Positions 1 through 6,711 of a stretch of DNA of 64,000 nucleotides are shown in pieces. Each line of letters opens with the position of its first letter. Position 1 is the stretch's first letter. The stretch spans positions 20,906-84,905 of the forward strand of contig JAPUEL010000029.1 in the NCBI GenBank assembly GCA_027492545.1, written 5' to 3'. The stretch comes from Propionibacteriaceae bacterium. GTDB lineage: Bacteria; Actinomycetota; Actinomycetes; Propionibacteriales; Propionibacteriaceae. Both the position numbers and the translations under genes were made by a program. Under the pieces are notes generated by a model. The model was not told where the DNA came from, searched no databases, and saw only the letters and a list, made by a program, of their open reading frames with translations.

Positions 1-556
1 CGGCCACCACCGGCAGCACGGAGGCCAGCACCGCGACACCCAGCGGCCAGTGCATGGCCACCATGATCGAGACCACCACGACGATCTGGATCGTGTTCAT
101 GATCAGCATGAGGATGCCGAAGGACATGAACCGGCGCAGCAGGCCGAGGTCGCTCATGATCCTCGACAGCAGCTGTCCGGACTCCCACCGCTTGTGGAAC
201 CCCAGTTGCAGGGCCTGCAGCGTGTCGAACAGGTCCAGCCGGATGTTGGCCTCCAAGGCGGAGGTGGCGCGCGTCAGCATCCAGCGCCGGACCAGGCTGA
301 TCGCCGCGTCGACGGCGCCGGCGGCCAGGATCAGCAGCGCGTACAGCGCGACGCCCCAGCCGTCCCGCTCGGCGATGGGGCCGTCGACGATGCTGCCGAG
401 CAGCAGCGGGATCAGGACCGCCATGGCCACCCCGAGCGGGGCCATGGCGAGGGCGAGCGCGAACTGCCGCCGGAACGGGCGCAGATAGGGCAGCAGCCGC
501 ACCAGGCTGGGCCGCCGGGGCGCGGCGGGGCGAAGGGTGGGGAGGGGCTGGGGCAC
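1..556 (-). CDS. ABC exporter, N-terminal membrane domain (partial)
   Basis: Only the first 185 residues are present; the gene runs off the left edge. After a Pro/Arg-rich N-terminus come hydrophobic segments (LALAMAPLGVAMAVLIPLLL, then VALYALLILAAGAV) and a typical type-1 exporter intracellular loop with ESGQLLSRIMSD, as in MsbA/LmrA-type half transporters that fuse six membrane helices to an ATPase. The ATPase domain would lie outside the window. I chose the GTG at 556 because a TAGCCT box ends 6 nt upstream, the leaderless pattern used by several other genes here. The substrate cannot be inferred. Confidence 0.85.
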   Translation of the reverse strand, partial: MPQPLPTLRPAAPRRPSLVRLLPYLRPFRRQFALALAMAPLGVAMAVLIPLLLGSIVDGPIAERDGWGVALYALLILAAGAVDAAISLVRRWMLTRATSALEANIRLDLFDTLQALQLGFHKRWESGQLLSRIMSDLGLLRRFMSFGILMLIMNTIQIVVVVSIMVAMHWPLGVAVLASVLPVVA

Positions 557-562
557 CCGGTC

Positions 563-568
563 AGGCTA
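563..568 (-). promoter_or_regulatory. -10 box of the ABC exporter
   Basis: TAGCCT on the minus strand, 6 nt before the GTG, so transcription probably starts at or next to the start codon. No convincing -35. It is back to back with the amidohydrolase promoter in a 49-bp divergent intergenic region. Confidence 0.5.
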
Positions 569-591
569 CCCCGTGCCTGGTCACCCGACAC

Positions 592-597
592 TAGACT
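592..597 (+). promoter_or_regulatory. -10 box of the M20 amidohydrolase gene
   Basis: TAGACT, 8 nt before the ATG at 606, implying a leaderless mRNA. No ribosome binding site is visible. Confidence 0.5.
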
Positions 598-605
598 GTC
601 TGACT

Positions 606-1784
606 ATGACATCGGCCCTGCTCAGCGCCCTGATCGAGGGCATCGACCGGGTGCTGCCCGACGCGGCCGCGCTCCGCCGTGCGATCCACGCCGAGCCACA
701 CCTCAGCGGCGAGGAGGAGCCCACCCGCGACACCTTCATCCGGGCGGCCGAGTGGACGCACTGGACGCCCGTCGCGCACACCGGCGCCTGGACGCGGATC
801 GGGCCGGATGGCCCCGCCGTCGGCGTCCGCGCCGAGCTCGACGCCCTGCCCGTCAACGAGGTGACGGGCATCGAGTGGGAGTCGAGGAGGCCGGGCGTCA
901 TGCACGCCTGCGGCCACGACGTGCACCTGGGCGCGCTGTGGGCGCTGATCACGGCCTCCCGCGGGCTGGACCTCCCCGTCGCGATGGTGCCGATCCTGCA
1001 GCCCCGGGAGGAGATCAACCCCGCGGGGGCCAGCGACGTGGTGGCCTCAGGCCTGCTGGACGACCAGGAGATCGAGGCAATGGTGGGCGTCCACGTCCAG
1101 CCCGAGGTGGAGCGGGGCGTCGTGTCCACCGGCATGGGCGCGGTGAACGCCGCCTACGACGAGTTCGAGATCGTGGTGCGCGGCCGCCCCGGGCACGGGG
1201 CCTACCCGCACGTGGCGATCGACCCCATCACCACGCTCGCCAGCATCGTCACCGCCGTCTCGGGGCTGCCGACGCGGATCATCGACCCCACGCACCCCAC
1301 CGTCGTGTCCATCGGCCAGATCTCGGGTGGGACCGCCCCCAACATCATTGCCGACGAGGCGCGCTGCCGGGGCACCATCCGGACCTACTCCGACGAGGAC
1401 CGCGCCCTCCTGCACGAGGCCATCGCCCGCACCGCGGACGCGGTGGCGCTCGCCCGGGGGGCGGCAGCCGCGACCCGCTTCATCCACGGCGGGCCGGCCC
1501 TGGTCAACGACCCGGGGCTGGTGCGCCGCCTGGACCCGCTGCTGACATCGGTGGGCGTGACGGTGGCCGAGACCCCGTTCCGCTCATGCGGCTCGGACGA
1601 CTTCGGGGAGTACGGGCTGGCCACCGCGTCGGTCATGTGTTTCGTGGGCACCGGGCGCGTCGACGGCGTGGGTCTGCACCACGGGGCGTTCCTCCCGGGC
1701 CGCGACGCCCTGCGCCTGGCTGCCCACACGCTCGCCGCCGGCTACGTGGCGGCGGCCCAGACCGTGCTCGAACGCCGGGACTGA
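606..1784 (+). CDS. M20D-type amidohydrolase / aminoacylase
   Basis: A 392-residue metallohydrolase of the M20 family (hippurate hydrolase/IAA-amino acid hydrolase group), which cleaves N-acyl amino acids or similar amides in the cytoplasm. Metal-site motif HACGHD at about residues 100-105, an acidic pair in PREEINPAG, the dimerisation-domain motif GRPGHGAYPH near residue 197, SCGSDDFGEYG near 327 and LHHGAF near the end. The reading frame is open further upstream, but the ATG at 606 is preferred: homology starts there and a TAGACT box lies just before it. Ends converge with murB, 19 bp apart, without a clear terminator. The natural substrate is unknown. Confidence 0.9.
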   Translation: MTSALLSALIEGIDRVLPDAAALRRAIHAEPHLSGEEEPTRDTFIRAAEWTHWTPVAHTGAWTRIGPDGPAVGVRAELDALPVNEVTGIEWESRRPGVMHACGHDVHLGALWALITASRGLDLPVAMVPILQPREEINPAGASDVVASGLLDDQEIEAMVGVHVQPEVERGVVSTGMGAVNAAYDEFEIVVRGRPGHGAYPHVAIDPITTLASIVTAVSGLPTRIIDPTHPTVVSIGQISGGTAPNIIADEARCRGTIRTYSDEDRALLHEAIARTADAVALARGAAAATRFIHGGPALVNDPGLVRRLDPLLTSVGVTVAETPFRSCGSDDFGEYGLATASVMCFVGTGRVDGVGLHHGAFLPGRDALRLAAHTLAAGYVAAAQTVLERRD

Positions 1785-1803
1785 CGCCCGCGGCGGACGC
1801 GGA

Positions 1804-2886
1804 TCAGAGACTGAGGCCCACGAGGTTGACCTCGGGCACCAGCCGCACGCCGAACCGCCGCTCCACGCCGTCGCGCACCTCGCGGGCCAGTGCGACGAGA
1901 TCCTCGGCGGTCGCGTCGCCGCGGTTGGTGAGCGCCAGGACGTGCTTGGTGGACAGCGCGGCCGGTCCGCGCGCGTGGCCCTTGGCGAAGCCGGCGTGCT
2001 GGATGAGCCAGGCGGCGCTGGTCTTCACGCGGCCGTCCTCGGCCGGGAACCGGGGCGCATCGTCCGGGAGCGATGCGGCCTCCGCGACGGTGAGGAGGGG
2101 GTTGGTGAAGAAGGATCCTGCGCTCCACGTGTCGTGGTCGGCGGCGTCCAGCACCATGCCCTTGCCCCGCCTGATGTCCAGGACGGTGTCGCGGACGAGC
2201 GTCGCCGGCACGCGCCCGCCCTGCTGCGTACCGAGGCGGCCGGCCAGTTCCGGGTAGGCGATGGGCGCGCCCAGCGAGCCAAGGGGCAGCTGGAAGCCGA
2301 CCTCCAGCACGACGTAGCGCCCCGGCTCGCGCTTGAACCGCGAGGACCGGTACGCGAAGCCGCACTCCGAGACCGGGAACGTGCGCTGCGTCCGGTCGAC
2401 GCGGTCCCAGGTCCGCACGGAGGTGACCGTCTGGGAGACGTCGGAGCCGTACGCGCCGACGTTCTGGATGGGGGTGGCGCCGACGCTGCCGGGAATCCCG
2501 GAGAGCGTCTCGAGCCCGCTCCACTCCTGCGCGACGGCGTAGGCGACCACGTCGTCCCAGTTCTCCCCCGCCGCGACCCTCACGGCCGCGCCCCCGCAGG
2601 TGGACACGTCGGCGTTCAGGCCCGTCAGCGCGACCCGCACCACCGTGCCCGGGAACCCGTCGTCCGCGATGAGCAGGTTCGACCCTCCCCCGAGGACGAG
2701 CAGGGACTCGCCCCGCTCGTCGCAGTCGGTCACCACGTCGATCAGGTCCCGCTCCGTGCGCGCCACCTCGAACCGACGGGCGGCGCCGCCGACGCGCAGC
2801 GTAGTGTGGTCCGCCAGGCTCGGGGAGGAGGCCACGGCCGGTTCGACGGTGGGGGCCGACAGCCGGTCGATCCGGCATTCAGTCAA
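1804..2886 (-). CDS. murB: UDP-N-acetylenolpyruvoylglucosamine reductase
   Basis: MurB (360 aa) is the FAD enzyme that reduces UDP-GlcNAc-enolpyruvate to UDP-MurNAc in cytoplasmic peptidoglycan synthesis. FAD-binding motif VLGGGSNLL around 64-72, IPGSVGATPIQNVGAYG near 131-147, YRSSRFK near 179-185, the catalytic-serine motif GSFFTNP (Ser258) and the C-terminal PEVNLVG (Glu352). The YRSSRFK segment indicates a type I (E. coli-like) MurB. The start is a TTG overlapping the end of the upstream MaoC-fold gene by 8 nt, with AGAGG about 8 nt before it, so translation is probably coupled. Last gene of the hadA-hadB-murB operon. Confidence 0.95.
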   Translation of the reverse strand: MTECRIDRLSAPTVEPAVASSPSLADHTTLRVGGAARRFEVARTERDLIDVVTDCDERGESLLVLGGGSNLLIADDGFPGTVVRVALTGLNADVSTCGGAAVRVAAGENWDDVVAYAVAQEWSGLETLSGIPGSVGATPIQNVGAYGSDVSQTVTSVRTWDRVDRTQRTFPVSECGFAYRSSRFKREPGRYVVLEVGFQLPLGSLGAPIAYPELAGRLGTQQGGRVPATLVRDTVLDIRRGKGMVLDAADHDTWSAGSFFTNPLLTVAEAASLPDDAPRFPAEDGRVKTSAAWLIQHAGFAKGHARGPAALSTKHVLALTNRGDATAEDLVALAREVRDGVERRFGVRLVPEVNLVGLSL

Positions 2887-3286
2887 CGCGGACCTCTGCC
2901 TTCGCCGCGCCGAGGACGGCCTCGTCGCCGCAGGTCGCGGTGATGGAGACGGTGGCCACCCCGTCGGCGACGGCGGTGACGGTGCCGGTGTAGCGCACCT
3001 CGGTGCCCTCGTCGGTGTCCGGGACCACGACGGGCCTGGTGAACCGGACGAAGTAGCTGAGCACGCGGCCCGGGTCGCCGATCCAGTCGGTCACCACCTT
3101 CAGCCCCGCCCCCATGGTCCACATGCCGTGGGCCACCACCCCCGGCAGCCCGATGGCTCGGGCGTGCCGGTCAGAGAAGTGGATCTCGTTGAAGTCCGTC
3201 GAGGCGCCGGAGTAGCGCACCACCGTGGAGCGGGTCACCCGCACCCGCAGCTCCGGAAGCTCCTGTCCCACGGTCGTCTCAGGCAT
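2879..3286 (-). CDS. MaoC-fold (R)-specific enoyl hydratase, HadB-like
   Basis: A 135-residue hot-dog fold protein with the hydratase-2 motif: YSGASTDFNEIH followed by GLPGVVAHGM, including the catalytic Asp and His. In Mycobacterium, HadB occupies the same position after rpmG2 and HadA and forms the fatty acid synthase II dehydratase. This organism need not make mycolates, so the acyl substrate is open. It overlaps the preceding hadA-like gene by 8 nt (ATGCCTGA) and murB by 8 nt: a tightly coupled three-gene operon. Confidence 0.88.
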   Translation of the reverse strand: MPETTVGQELPELRVRVTRSTVVRYSGASTDFNEIHFSDRHARAIGLPGVVAHGMWTMGAGLKVVTDWIGDPGRVLSYFVRFTRPVVVPDTDEGTEVRYTGTVTAVADGVATVSITATCGDEAVLGAAKAEVRVD

Positions 3287-3704
3287 CGTCGTCCTCCCTG
3301 GTGTGCATGAGGGTGGAGCGGGCCTCGCAGACCGTCTCGCCGTCGACGGTGAGGTCCACCAGGACGGTGATCATGTCCAGCGCCCCGCGGTTTCGGACCT
3401 TCTCGATGCTCAGCTCGGCGACCACCGCGTCGTCGGGGCGGAGCGGGCGGCGGAAGGTGAACGTCTGGTCCGTGTGCATGGTGCGGTTGAGGGCCAGGCC
3501 CAGCTCCTCGTCGCCGAACAGGGCCCCCCAGGCCTGCGCCGCGATGACGGCGGCGAAGGTGGGCGGGGCGACGGGGTGGTCTCCTCGGTAGGCCGGGTTG
3601 TCGTCGCGCAGCGCCTCGGCGAACTCGACGATCTTGGCCCGGCTGACCACGTACGGAGGGGCGGCCGGGTAGCGGCGCCCGACGTGCTCGGCGGTGATTG
3701 GCAT
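3279..3704 (-). CDS. MaoC-fold N-terminal-type protein, HadA-like
   Basis: A 141-residue hot-dog protein resembling HadA/HadC, the partner subunits of HadB: VGRRYPAAPPYVVSRAKIVE, then DNPAYRGDHPVAPPTFAAV. These subunits bind acyl chains but lack the full catalytic motif. The frame is open upstream, but the ATG at 3704 is preferred because TAGCCT ends 7 nt before it (leaderless). First gene of the hadA-hadB-murB operon, after the rpmG terminator. Confidence 0.85.
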   Translation of the reverse strand: MPITAEHVGRRYPAAPPYVVSRAKIVEFAEALRDDNPAYRGDHPVAPPTFAAVIAAQAWGALFGDEELGLALNRTMHTDQTFTFRRPLRPDDAVVAELSIEKVRNRGALDMITVLVDLTVDGETVCEARSTLMHTREDDDA

Positions 3705-3711
3705 GGGGGCA

Positions 3712-3717
3712 AGGCTA
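3712..3717 (-). promoter_or_regulatory. -10 box of the hadA-hadB-murB operon
   Basis: TAGCCT on the minus strand, 7 nt before the ATG at 3704; leaderless architecture. Confidence 0.55.
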
Positions 3718-3745
3718 CCGGCCCGGATGGTGTGCGGAGACGCAA

Positions 3746-3777
3746 CGAGACCGGCCACCCTGCGGCGGCCGGTCTCG
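3746..3777 (-). terminator. Hairpin terminator after rpmG
   Basis: Perfect 11-bp inverted repeat CGAGACCGGCC / GGCCGGTCTCG with a 10-nt loop, 21 nt after the rpmG stop. On the minus strand it is followed only by TTGCGTC, so it is a GC-rich hairpin with a weak U tract. Confidence 0.65.
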
Positions 3778-3797
3778 GCGATGATGCTGGGGAGACC

Positions 3798-3968
3798 TCA
3801 GCGGGTCTCGCGGTGCGCCTTGTGGGTGCGGCAGCGCGGGCAGAACTTCTTGATCTCGAGACGATCGGGATCGTTGCGGCGGTTCTTCTTCGTGATGTAG
3901 TTGCGCTCCTTGCATTCGGTGCAGGCGAGCGTGATCTTCGGACGGACGTCCTGTGACTTCTTGGCCAT
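3798..3968 (-). CDS. rpmG: 50S ribosomal protein L33 (zinc-binding form)
   Basis: A 56-residue L33 beginning [19 protein letters not shown], with two Cys pairs (CTEC and CPRC) forming the zinc ribbon. It is therefore the C+ type, which many actinobacteria partly replace under zinc shortage. It follows tRNA-Met closely on the same strand and is probably co-transcribed with tRNA-Thr and tRNA-Met. A GAAGGAAAT stretch just upstream of the ATG can serve as ribosome binding site. Confidence 0.95.
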   Translation of the reverse strand: MAKKSQDVRPKITLACTECKERNYITKKNRRNDPDRLEIKKFCPRCRTHKAHRETR

Positions 3969-4017
3969 GGTCGATTTCCTTCAATTAGCTTCGCGCTGGG
4001 CGCTGTTCTCGCGGTGG

Positions 4018-4093
4018 TGGTGACGAGGGCGGGATTCGAACCCGCGACACAGCGATTATGAGCCGCTTGCTCTACCGACTGAGCTACCCCGTC
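4018..4093 (-). tRNA. tRNA-Met (CAT anticodon)
   Basis: Folds as a full cloverleaf: acceptor GACGGGG / CCTCGTC, D arm TAGCTCAGTCGGTAGAGCA, anticodon CAT at plus-strand 4058-4060, T arm GCGGGTTCGAATCCCGC. The 3' CCA appears to be encoded (4018-4020). The 5' G-C pair closing the acceptor argues against initiator tRNA. Its position between tRNA-Thr and rpmG matches mycobacterial metT. A lysidine-modified tRNA-Ile cannot be excluded by sequence alone. Confidence 0.9.
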
Positions 4094-4097
4094 AGGA

Positions 4098-4125
4098 GTT
4101 CCCTCCCGGTGGTGCGGGAGGGAAC
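4098..4125 (-). other. Perfect 11-bp hairpin between tRNA-Thr and tRNA-Met
   Basis: GTTCCCTCCCG, 6-nt loop, CGGGAGGGAAC. It fills the spacer between the two co-directional tRNAs. No U run follows on the minus strand, so it may be a processing signal or a weak attenuator rather than a terminator. Confidence 0.6.
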
Positions 4126-4127
4126 CG

Positions 4128-4200
4128 AGCCCCCATGCGGAATCGAACCGCAGACCTTCTCCTTACCATGGAGACGCTCTGCCTACTGAGCTATAGGGGC
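4128..4200 (-). tRNA. tRNA-Thr (GGT anticodon)
   Basis: Cloverleaf with acceptor GCCCCTA / TGGGGGC, anticodon stem TCTCC/GGAGA around loop ATGGTAA (anticodon GGT at plus-strand 4165-4167) and T arm TGCGGTTCGATTCCGCA. No encoded CCA. First product of the tRNA-Thr/tRNA-Met/rpmG unit. Confidence 0.93.
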
Positions 4201-4213
4201 CAGCCGACGACCA

Positions 4214-4243
4214 ACCATACATGGGCCGCGACGATCACCACAA
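4214..4243 (-). promoter_or_regulatory. Sigma70-type promoter of tRNA-Thr/tRNA-Met/rpmG
   Basis: Minus strand: -35 TTGTGG (4238-4243), 18-nt spacer, -10 TATGGT (4214-4219). The start would fall about 7 nt before the tRNA-Thr 5' end. Confidence 0.6.
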
Positions 4244-4276
4244 ATCGACGGTTCCGGTGCCTGATCCGGGGTCCGG

Positions 4277-4987
4277 TCAGGCCTTCAGCGCCGCGACGGC
4301 GACCTCGAGCGCGCCCTGGAACAGGGTCTCCCGCTCGTCGGCGGTGAGGTCCGACGAGCCGTCCTTGAGGTGGTCCGAGACCGTCAGCACGGCGAGCGCC
4401 TCGGCGTTGTTGGCGAGCGCGCAGGCGTACAGGCCGGCCGCCTCCATCTCCACGCCGAGGGTGCCGAGCCGGTCCAGCCCCGGGATGATGTCGGTGCGCG
4501 AGGAGTAGAAGAAGTCGCTGGTGAACACCGCCCCCACGTGGACGGTGCGGCCGGCGTCGCGGGCGGACTCGACGGCGCCCCGCAGCATGTCGTACGACGC
4601 CGCGAGAGAGAGGGACACGCCGGGGAGGTCGATGGTGGACACCGCCGAGTTGGTGTGGGCGGCAGAGGCGACAATGACATCCCTCACCGCGACCTTCGAC
4701 GAGATGCCACCGCAGGTGCCCACCCGGCAGATCCGCTGCACGCCGAACTGCGAGAACAGCTCGGTGGCGTAGATCGACAACGACGGGACGCCCATCCCCG
4801 AGGCCATGGCCGTCATCGGCACGCCGTCGACGGTGCCGGTCCACGCGGCGATGCCGCGCACGTCGGAGACGAGGCGCACGTCCTGCATCCGCGTCCTGGC
4901 GATGCGCTCGGCCCTCTTCGGGTCTCCGGGCATGATCACCAGTGGTGCGATGTCGCCGGGCTCGCAGGCGATGTGTGGGGTGGCCAT
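4277..4987 (-). CDS. deoD: Purine nucleoside phosphorylase (DeoD type)
   Basis: A 236-residue hexameric-type phosphorylase that splits purine (deoxy)nucleosides with phosphate into base and (deoxy)ribose-1-phosphate in cytoplasmic salvage. Motifs: VIMPGDPKRAERIA near the N-terminus (phosphate site), RVGTCGGIS in the middle, TLGVEMEAAGLY (ribose-binding Met-Glu) and LTVSDHLKDG with the catalytic Asp. Length is normal for DeoD. GAGGGG lies 6 nt before the ATG. It sits between tRNA-Tyr and tRNA-Thr, all on the minus strand. Confidence 0.95.
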   Translation of the reverse strand: MATPHIACEPGDIAPLVIMPGDPKRAERIARTRMQDVRLVSDVRGIAAWTGTVDGVPMTAMASGMGVPSLSIYATELFSQFGVQRICRVGTCGGISSKVAVRDVIVASAAHTNSAVSTIDLPGVSLSLAASYDMLRGAVESARDAGRTVHVGAVFTSDFFYSSRTDIIPGLDRLGTLGVEMEAAGLYACALANNAEALAVLTVSDHLKDGSSDLTADERETLFQGALEVAVAALKA

Positions 4988-5008
4988 CGTCGGCCCCTCT
5001 CTGCCGAT

Positions 5009-5050
5009 GAAACGAAACTAGGCCCCGCACCAATCCGGTCCGAGGCCTAG
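5009..5050 (-). terminator. Intrinsic terminator of tRNA-Tyr
   Basis: Minus strand: CTAGGCC (5050-5044), 19-nt loop containing a further CG pairing, GGCCTAG (5024-5018), then TTTCGTTTC. It starts immediately after the tRNA-Tyr 3' end. TAGTTT inside it could double as a -10 box for deoD, 21 nt further on. Confidence 0.7.
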
Positions 5051-5132
5051 TGGCAGGTGTTGGATTTGAACCAACGTAGGCTACGCCGACGGTTTTACAG
5101 ACCGCTCCCTTTGGCCACTCGGGCAACCTGCC
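5051..5132 (-). tRNA. tRNA-Tyr (GTA anticodon)
   Basis: A class II tRNA with a long variable arm: acceptor GGCAGGT / ACCTGCC, anticodon loop CTGTAAA (GTA at plus-strand 5096-5098), variable arm CGGCGTAGCCTACG and T arm TTGGTTCAAATCCAA. CCA is not encoded. Confidence 0.95.
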
Positions 5133-5157
5133 ATGCCGGGTATCCCGGCGACGCACG

Positions 5158-5187
5158 AGCATAGCAGTGCCTTCGCCGCCTCGGCAA
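5158..5187 (-). promoter_or_regulatory. Sigma70-type promoter of tRNA-Tyr
   Basis: Minus strand: -35 TTGCCG (5182-5187), 18-nt spacer, -10 TATGCT (5158-5163), about 25 nt before the mature 5' end. Confidence 0.6.
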
Positions 5188-5303
5188 AGCACCCCGCCCC
5201 GACACTGCTGGCAGAATGGGCGGGCCGCCACAGAGCGCATCGGCCGTTCGCCGCGGTGGGCACGAGGCCCCGGCAGGGCCGGGGAGAACAGAAGGGGAGA
5301 ACC

Positions 5304-5795
5304 ATGGCTGCAGAGAGCTCGTTCGACGTCGTGAGCAAGGTTGACCGGCAGGAGGTCGACAACGCGCTCAACCAGGCGGTCAAGGAGGTGGGCCAGCGGT
5401 TCGACTTCAAGAACACCGACGCCAAGATCGCCTGGTCGGGCGAGAACATCGAGATGGAGGCAGTCTCCGAGGAGCGGGTCAAGGCGATCCTCGACGTGTT
5501 CCAGTCGAAGCTCGTGCGCCGTGGCGTCAGCCTCAAGGCGTTGGAGACCGGTGAGCCGAGGGTCTCGGGCAAGCTGTGGAAGATCACCGCCACCACGAAG
5601 CAGGGCATCACCACCGAGAACGCGAAGAAGATCACCAAGCTCATCCGAGATGAGGGCCCCAAGGGCGTCAAGACCCAGATCCAAGGCGAGGAGCTGCGCA
5701 TCTCGTCGAAGAGCCGCGACGACCTCCAGTCGGTCCAGGCGTTGATCAAGGAGCAGGACTACGACTTCGCGGTCCAGTACGTGAACTACCGCTGA
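5304..5795 (+). CDS. YajQ-family nucleotide-binding protein
   Basis: A 163-residue protein that starts [18 protein letters not shown] and matches YajQ in length and in its two RRM-like repeats ([52 protein letters not shown]). Some members bind cyclic di-GMP, others have been linked to RNA or chaperone work; its role here is unknown. The ATG at 5304 is chosen because AGGGGAGA ends about 3-4 nt upstream and the family N-terminus matches; the open frame upstream overlaps the tRNA region and is not coding. The xthA start follows one base after its stop. Confidence 0.93.
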   Translation: MAAESSFDVVSKVDRQEVDNALNQAVKEVGQRFDFKNTDAKIAWSGENIEMEAVSEERVKAILDVFQSKLVRRGVSLKALETGEPRVSGKLWKITATTKQGITTENAKKITKLIRDEGPKGVKTQIQGEELRISSKSRDDLQSVQALIKEQDYDFAVQYVNYR

Positions 5796-5796
5796 C

Positions 5797-6711
5797 GTGG
5801 GCTCGCGGTTGCGCATCGGCACCCACAACGTCAACGGCATCAGGGCCGCCCTCCGCCGCGGCTTCCGCGGCTTCTGGGACGCCACCGACGCGGACGTGAT
5901 CGCGCTCCAGGAGGTGCGCTGCCGGGTGGACGACCTGCCGCTCGAGGCGTTCCATGGCTACCACGTGACCCTCGACACCGGGCTGAGGGCGGGCCGCAAC
6001 GGCGTGGCAGTGATGACCCGCGTCAGGCCCGCCCGCGTGCGGGCGCTGGACGGCACCGCCCACCAGTTCGGTCCCGACCTGCACCCGGAGGCGGTGCCCG
6101 CCGAACGGATCGTCAACCGGGACCTCGCGCGCTTCGCGACGGAGGGCCGCTACCTCGAGGTGGACCTGGCCGACGCCCCGCTCCGCGTGGCGTCCCTGTA
6201 CCTCCCGAAGGGCGCCGCCTGGCCGCACGAGGACGGCAGTGAGGAGAAGTACCGGCGCAAGATGCGGTTCATGCGGGGTTTCGCCCGCCTGCTCACCTCG
6301 TCGCGGCGCGAGGCCGCCGCCGAGGGCCGTGAGTTCCTGGTGATGGGGGACTTCAACATCGCCCACACCCGCCAGGACCTCCGCAACTGGCGCACCAACC
6401 AGAGGTCCGAGGGGTTCCTGCCTGAGGAGCGTGAGTGGTTCTCCTCGATCCTCAGCCCGCGCAGCCTCGTCGACGTGGTGCGAAGGCTCCACCCCGACGC
6501 GGAGGGGCCGTACAGCTGGTGGTCCTGGCGCGGGCAGGCCTGGGCCAACGACGCGGGGTGGCGGATCGACTACCACCTGGCTTCGCCCGGGCTGGCCAGG
6601 GGCGCGACGGCGGCGTGGGTGGGACGCGAGCCCAGCTACGAGGAGCGCATCAGCGACCACTCCCCCGTGCTGGTCGACTACTCGATCACGTCCGGTCCGC
6701 TCACGCGCTGA
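5797..6711 (+). CDS. xthA: Exodeoxyribonuclease III / AP endonuclease
   Basis: A 304-residue exonuclease-endonuclease-phosphatase fold enzyme that cuts DNA at abasic sites for base excision repair. THNVNGIRAA at the N-terminus, metal-binding Glu in VIALQEVRC, MGDFNIAHT (Asp/Asn) in the middle, WRIDYHLAS and the catalytic Asp-His in SDHSPVLVDY near the C-terminus. It starts with GTG one base after the yajQ stop, so it is probably co-transcribed. The 3' end overlaps the convergent mannosyltransferase gene by 11 nt. Confidence 0.93.
   Translation: MGSRLRIGTHNVNGIRAALRRGFRGFWDATDADVIALQEVRCRVDDLPLEAFHGYHVTLDTGLRAGRNGVAVMTRVRPARVRALDGTAHQFGPDLHPEAVPAERIVNRDLARFATEGRYLEVDLADAPLRVASLYLPKGAAWPHEDGSEEKYRRKMRFMRGFARLLTSSRREAAAEGREFLVMGDFNIAHTRQDLRNWRTNQRSEGFLPEEREWFSSILSPRSLVDVVRRLHPDAEGPYSWWSWRGQAWANDAGWRIDYHLASPGLARGATAAWVGREPSYEERISDHSPVLVDYSITSGPLTR

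Noticed and set aside
50..2257. Very long plus-strand frame antisense to the ABC exporter and murB
   Set aside because: Low-complexity Arg/Pro/Gly/His translation typical of GC-rich shadow frames; it spans the genuine amidohydrolase in another frame.
5015..5020. TAGTTT as the sole deoD promoter
   Set aside because: It overlaps the descending arm and U-rich tail of the tRNA-Tyr terminator, so the resemblance may be fortuitous; kept only as a remark.
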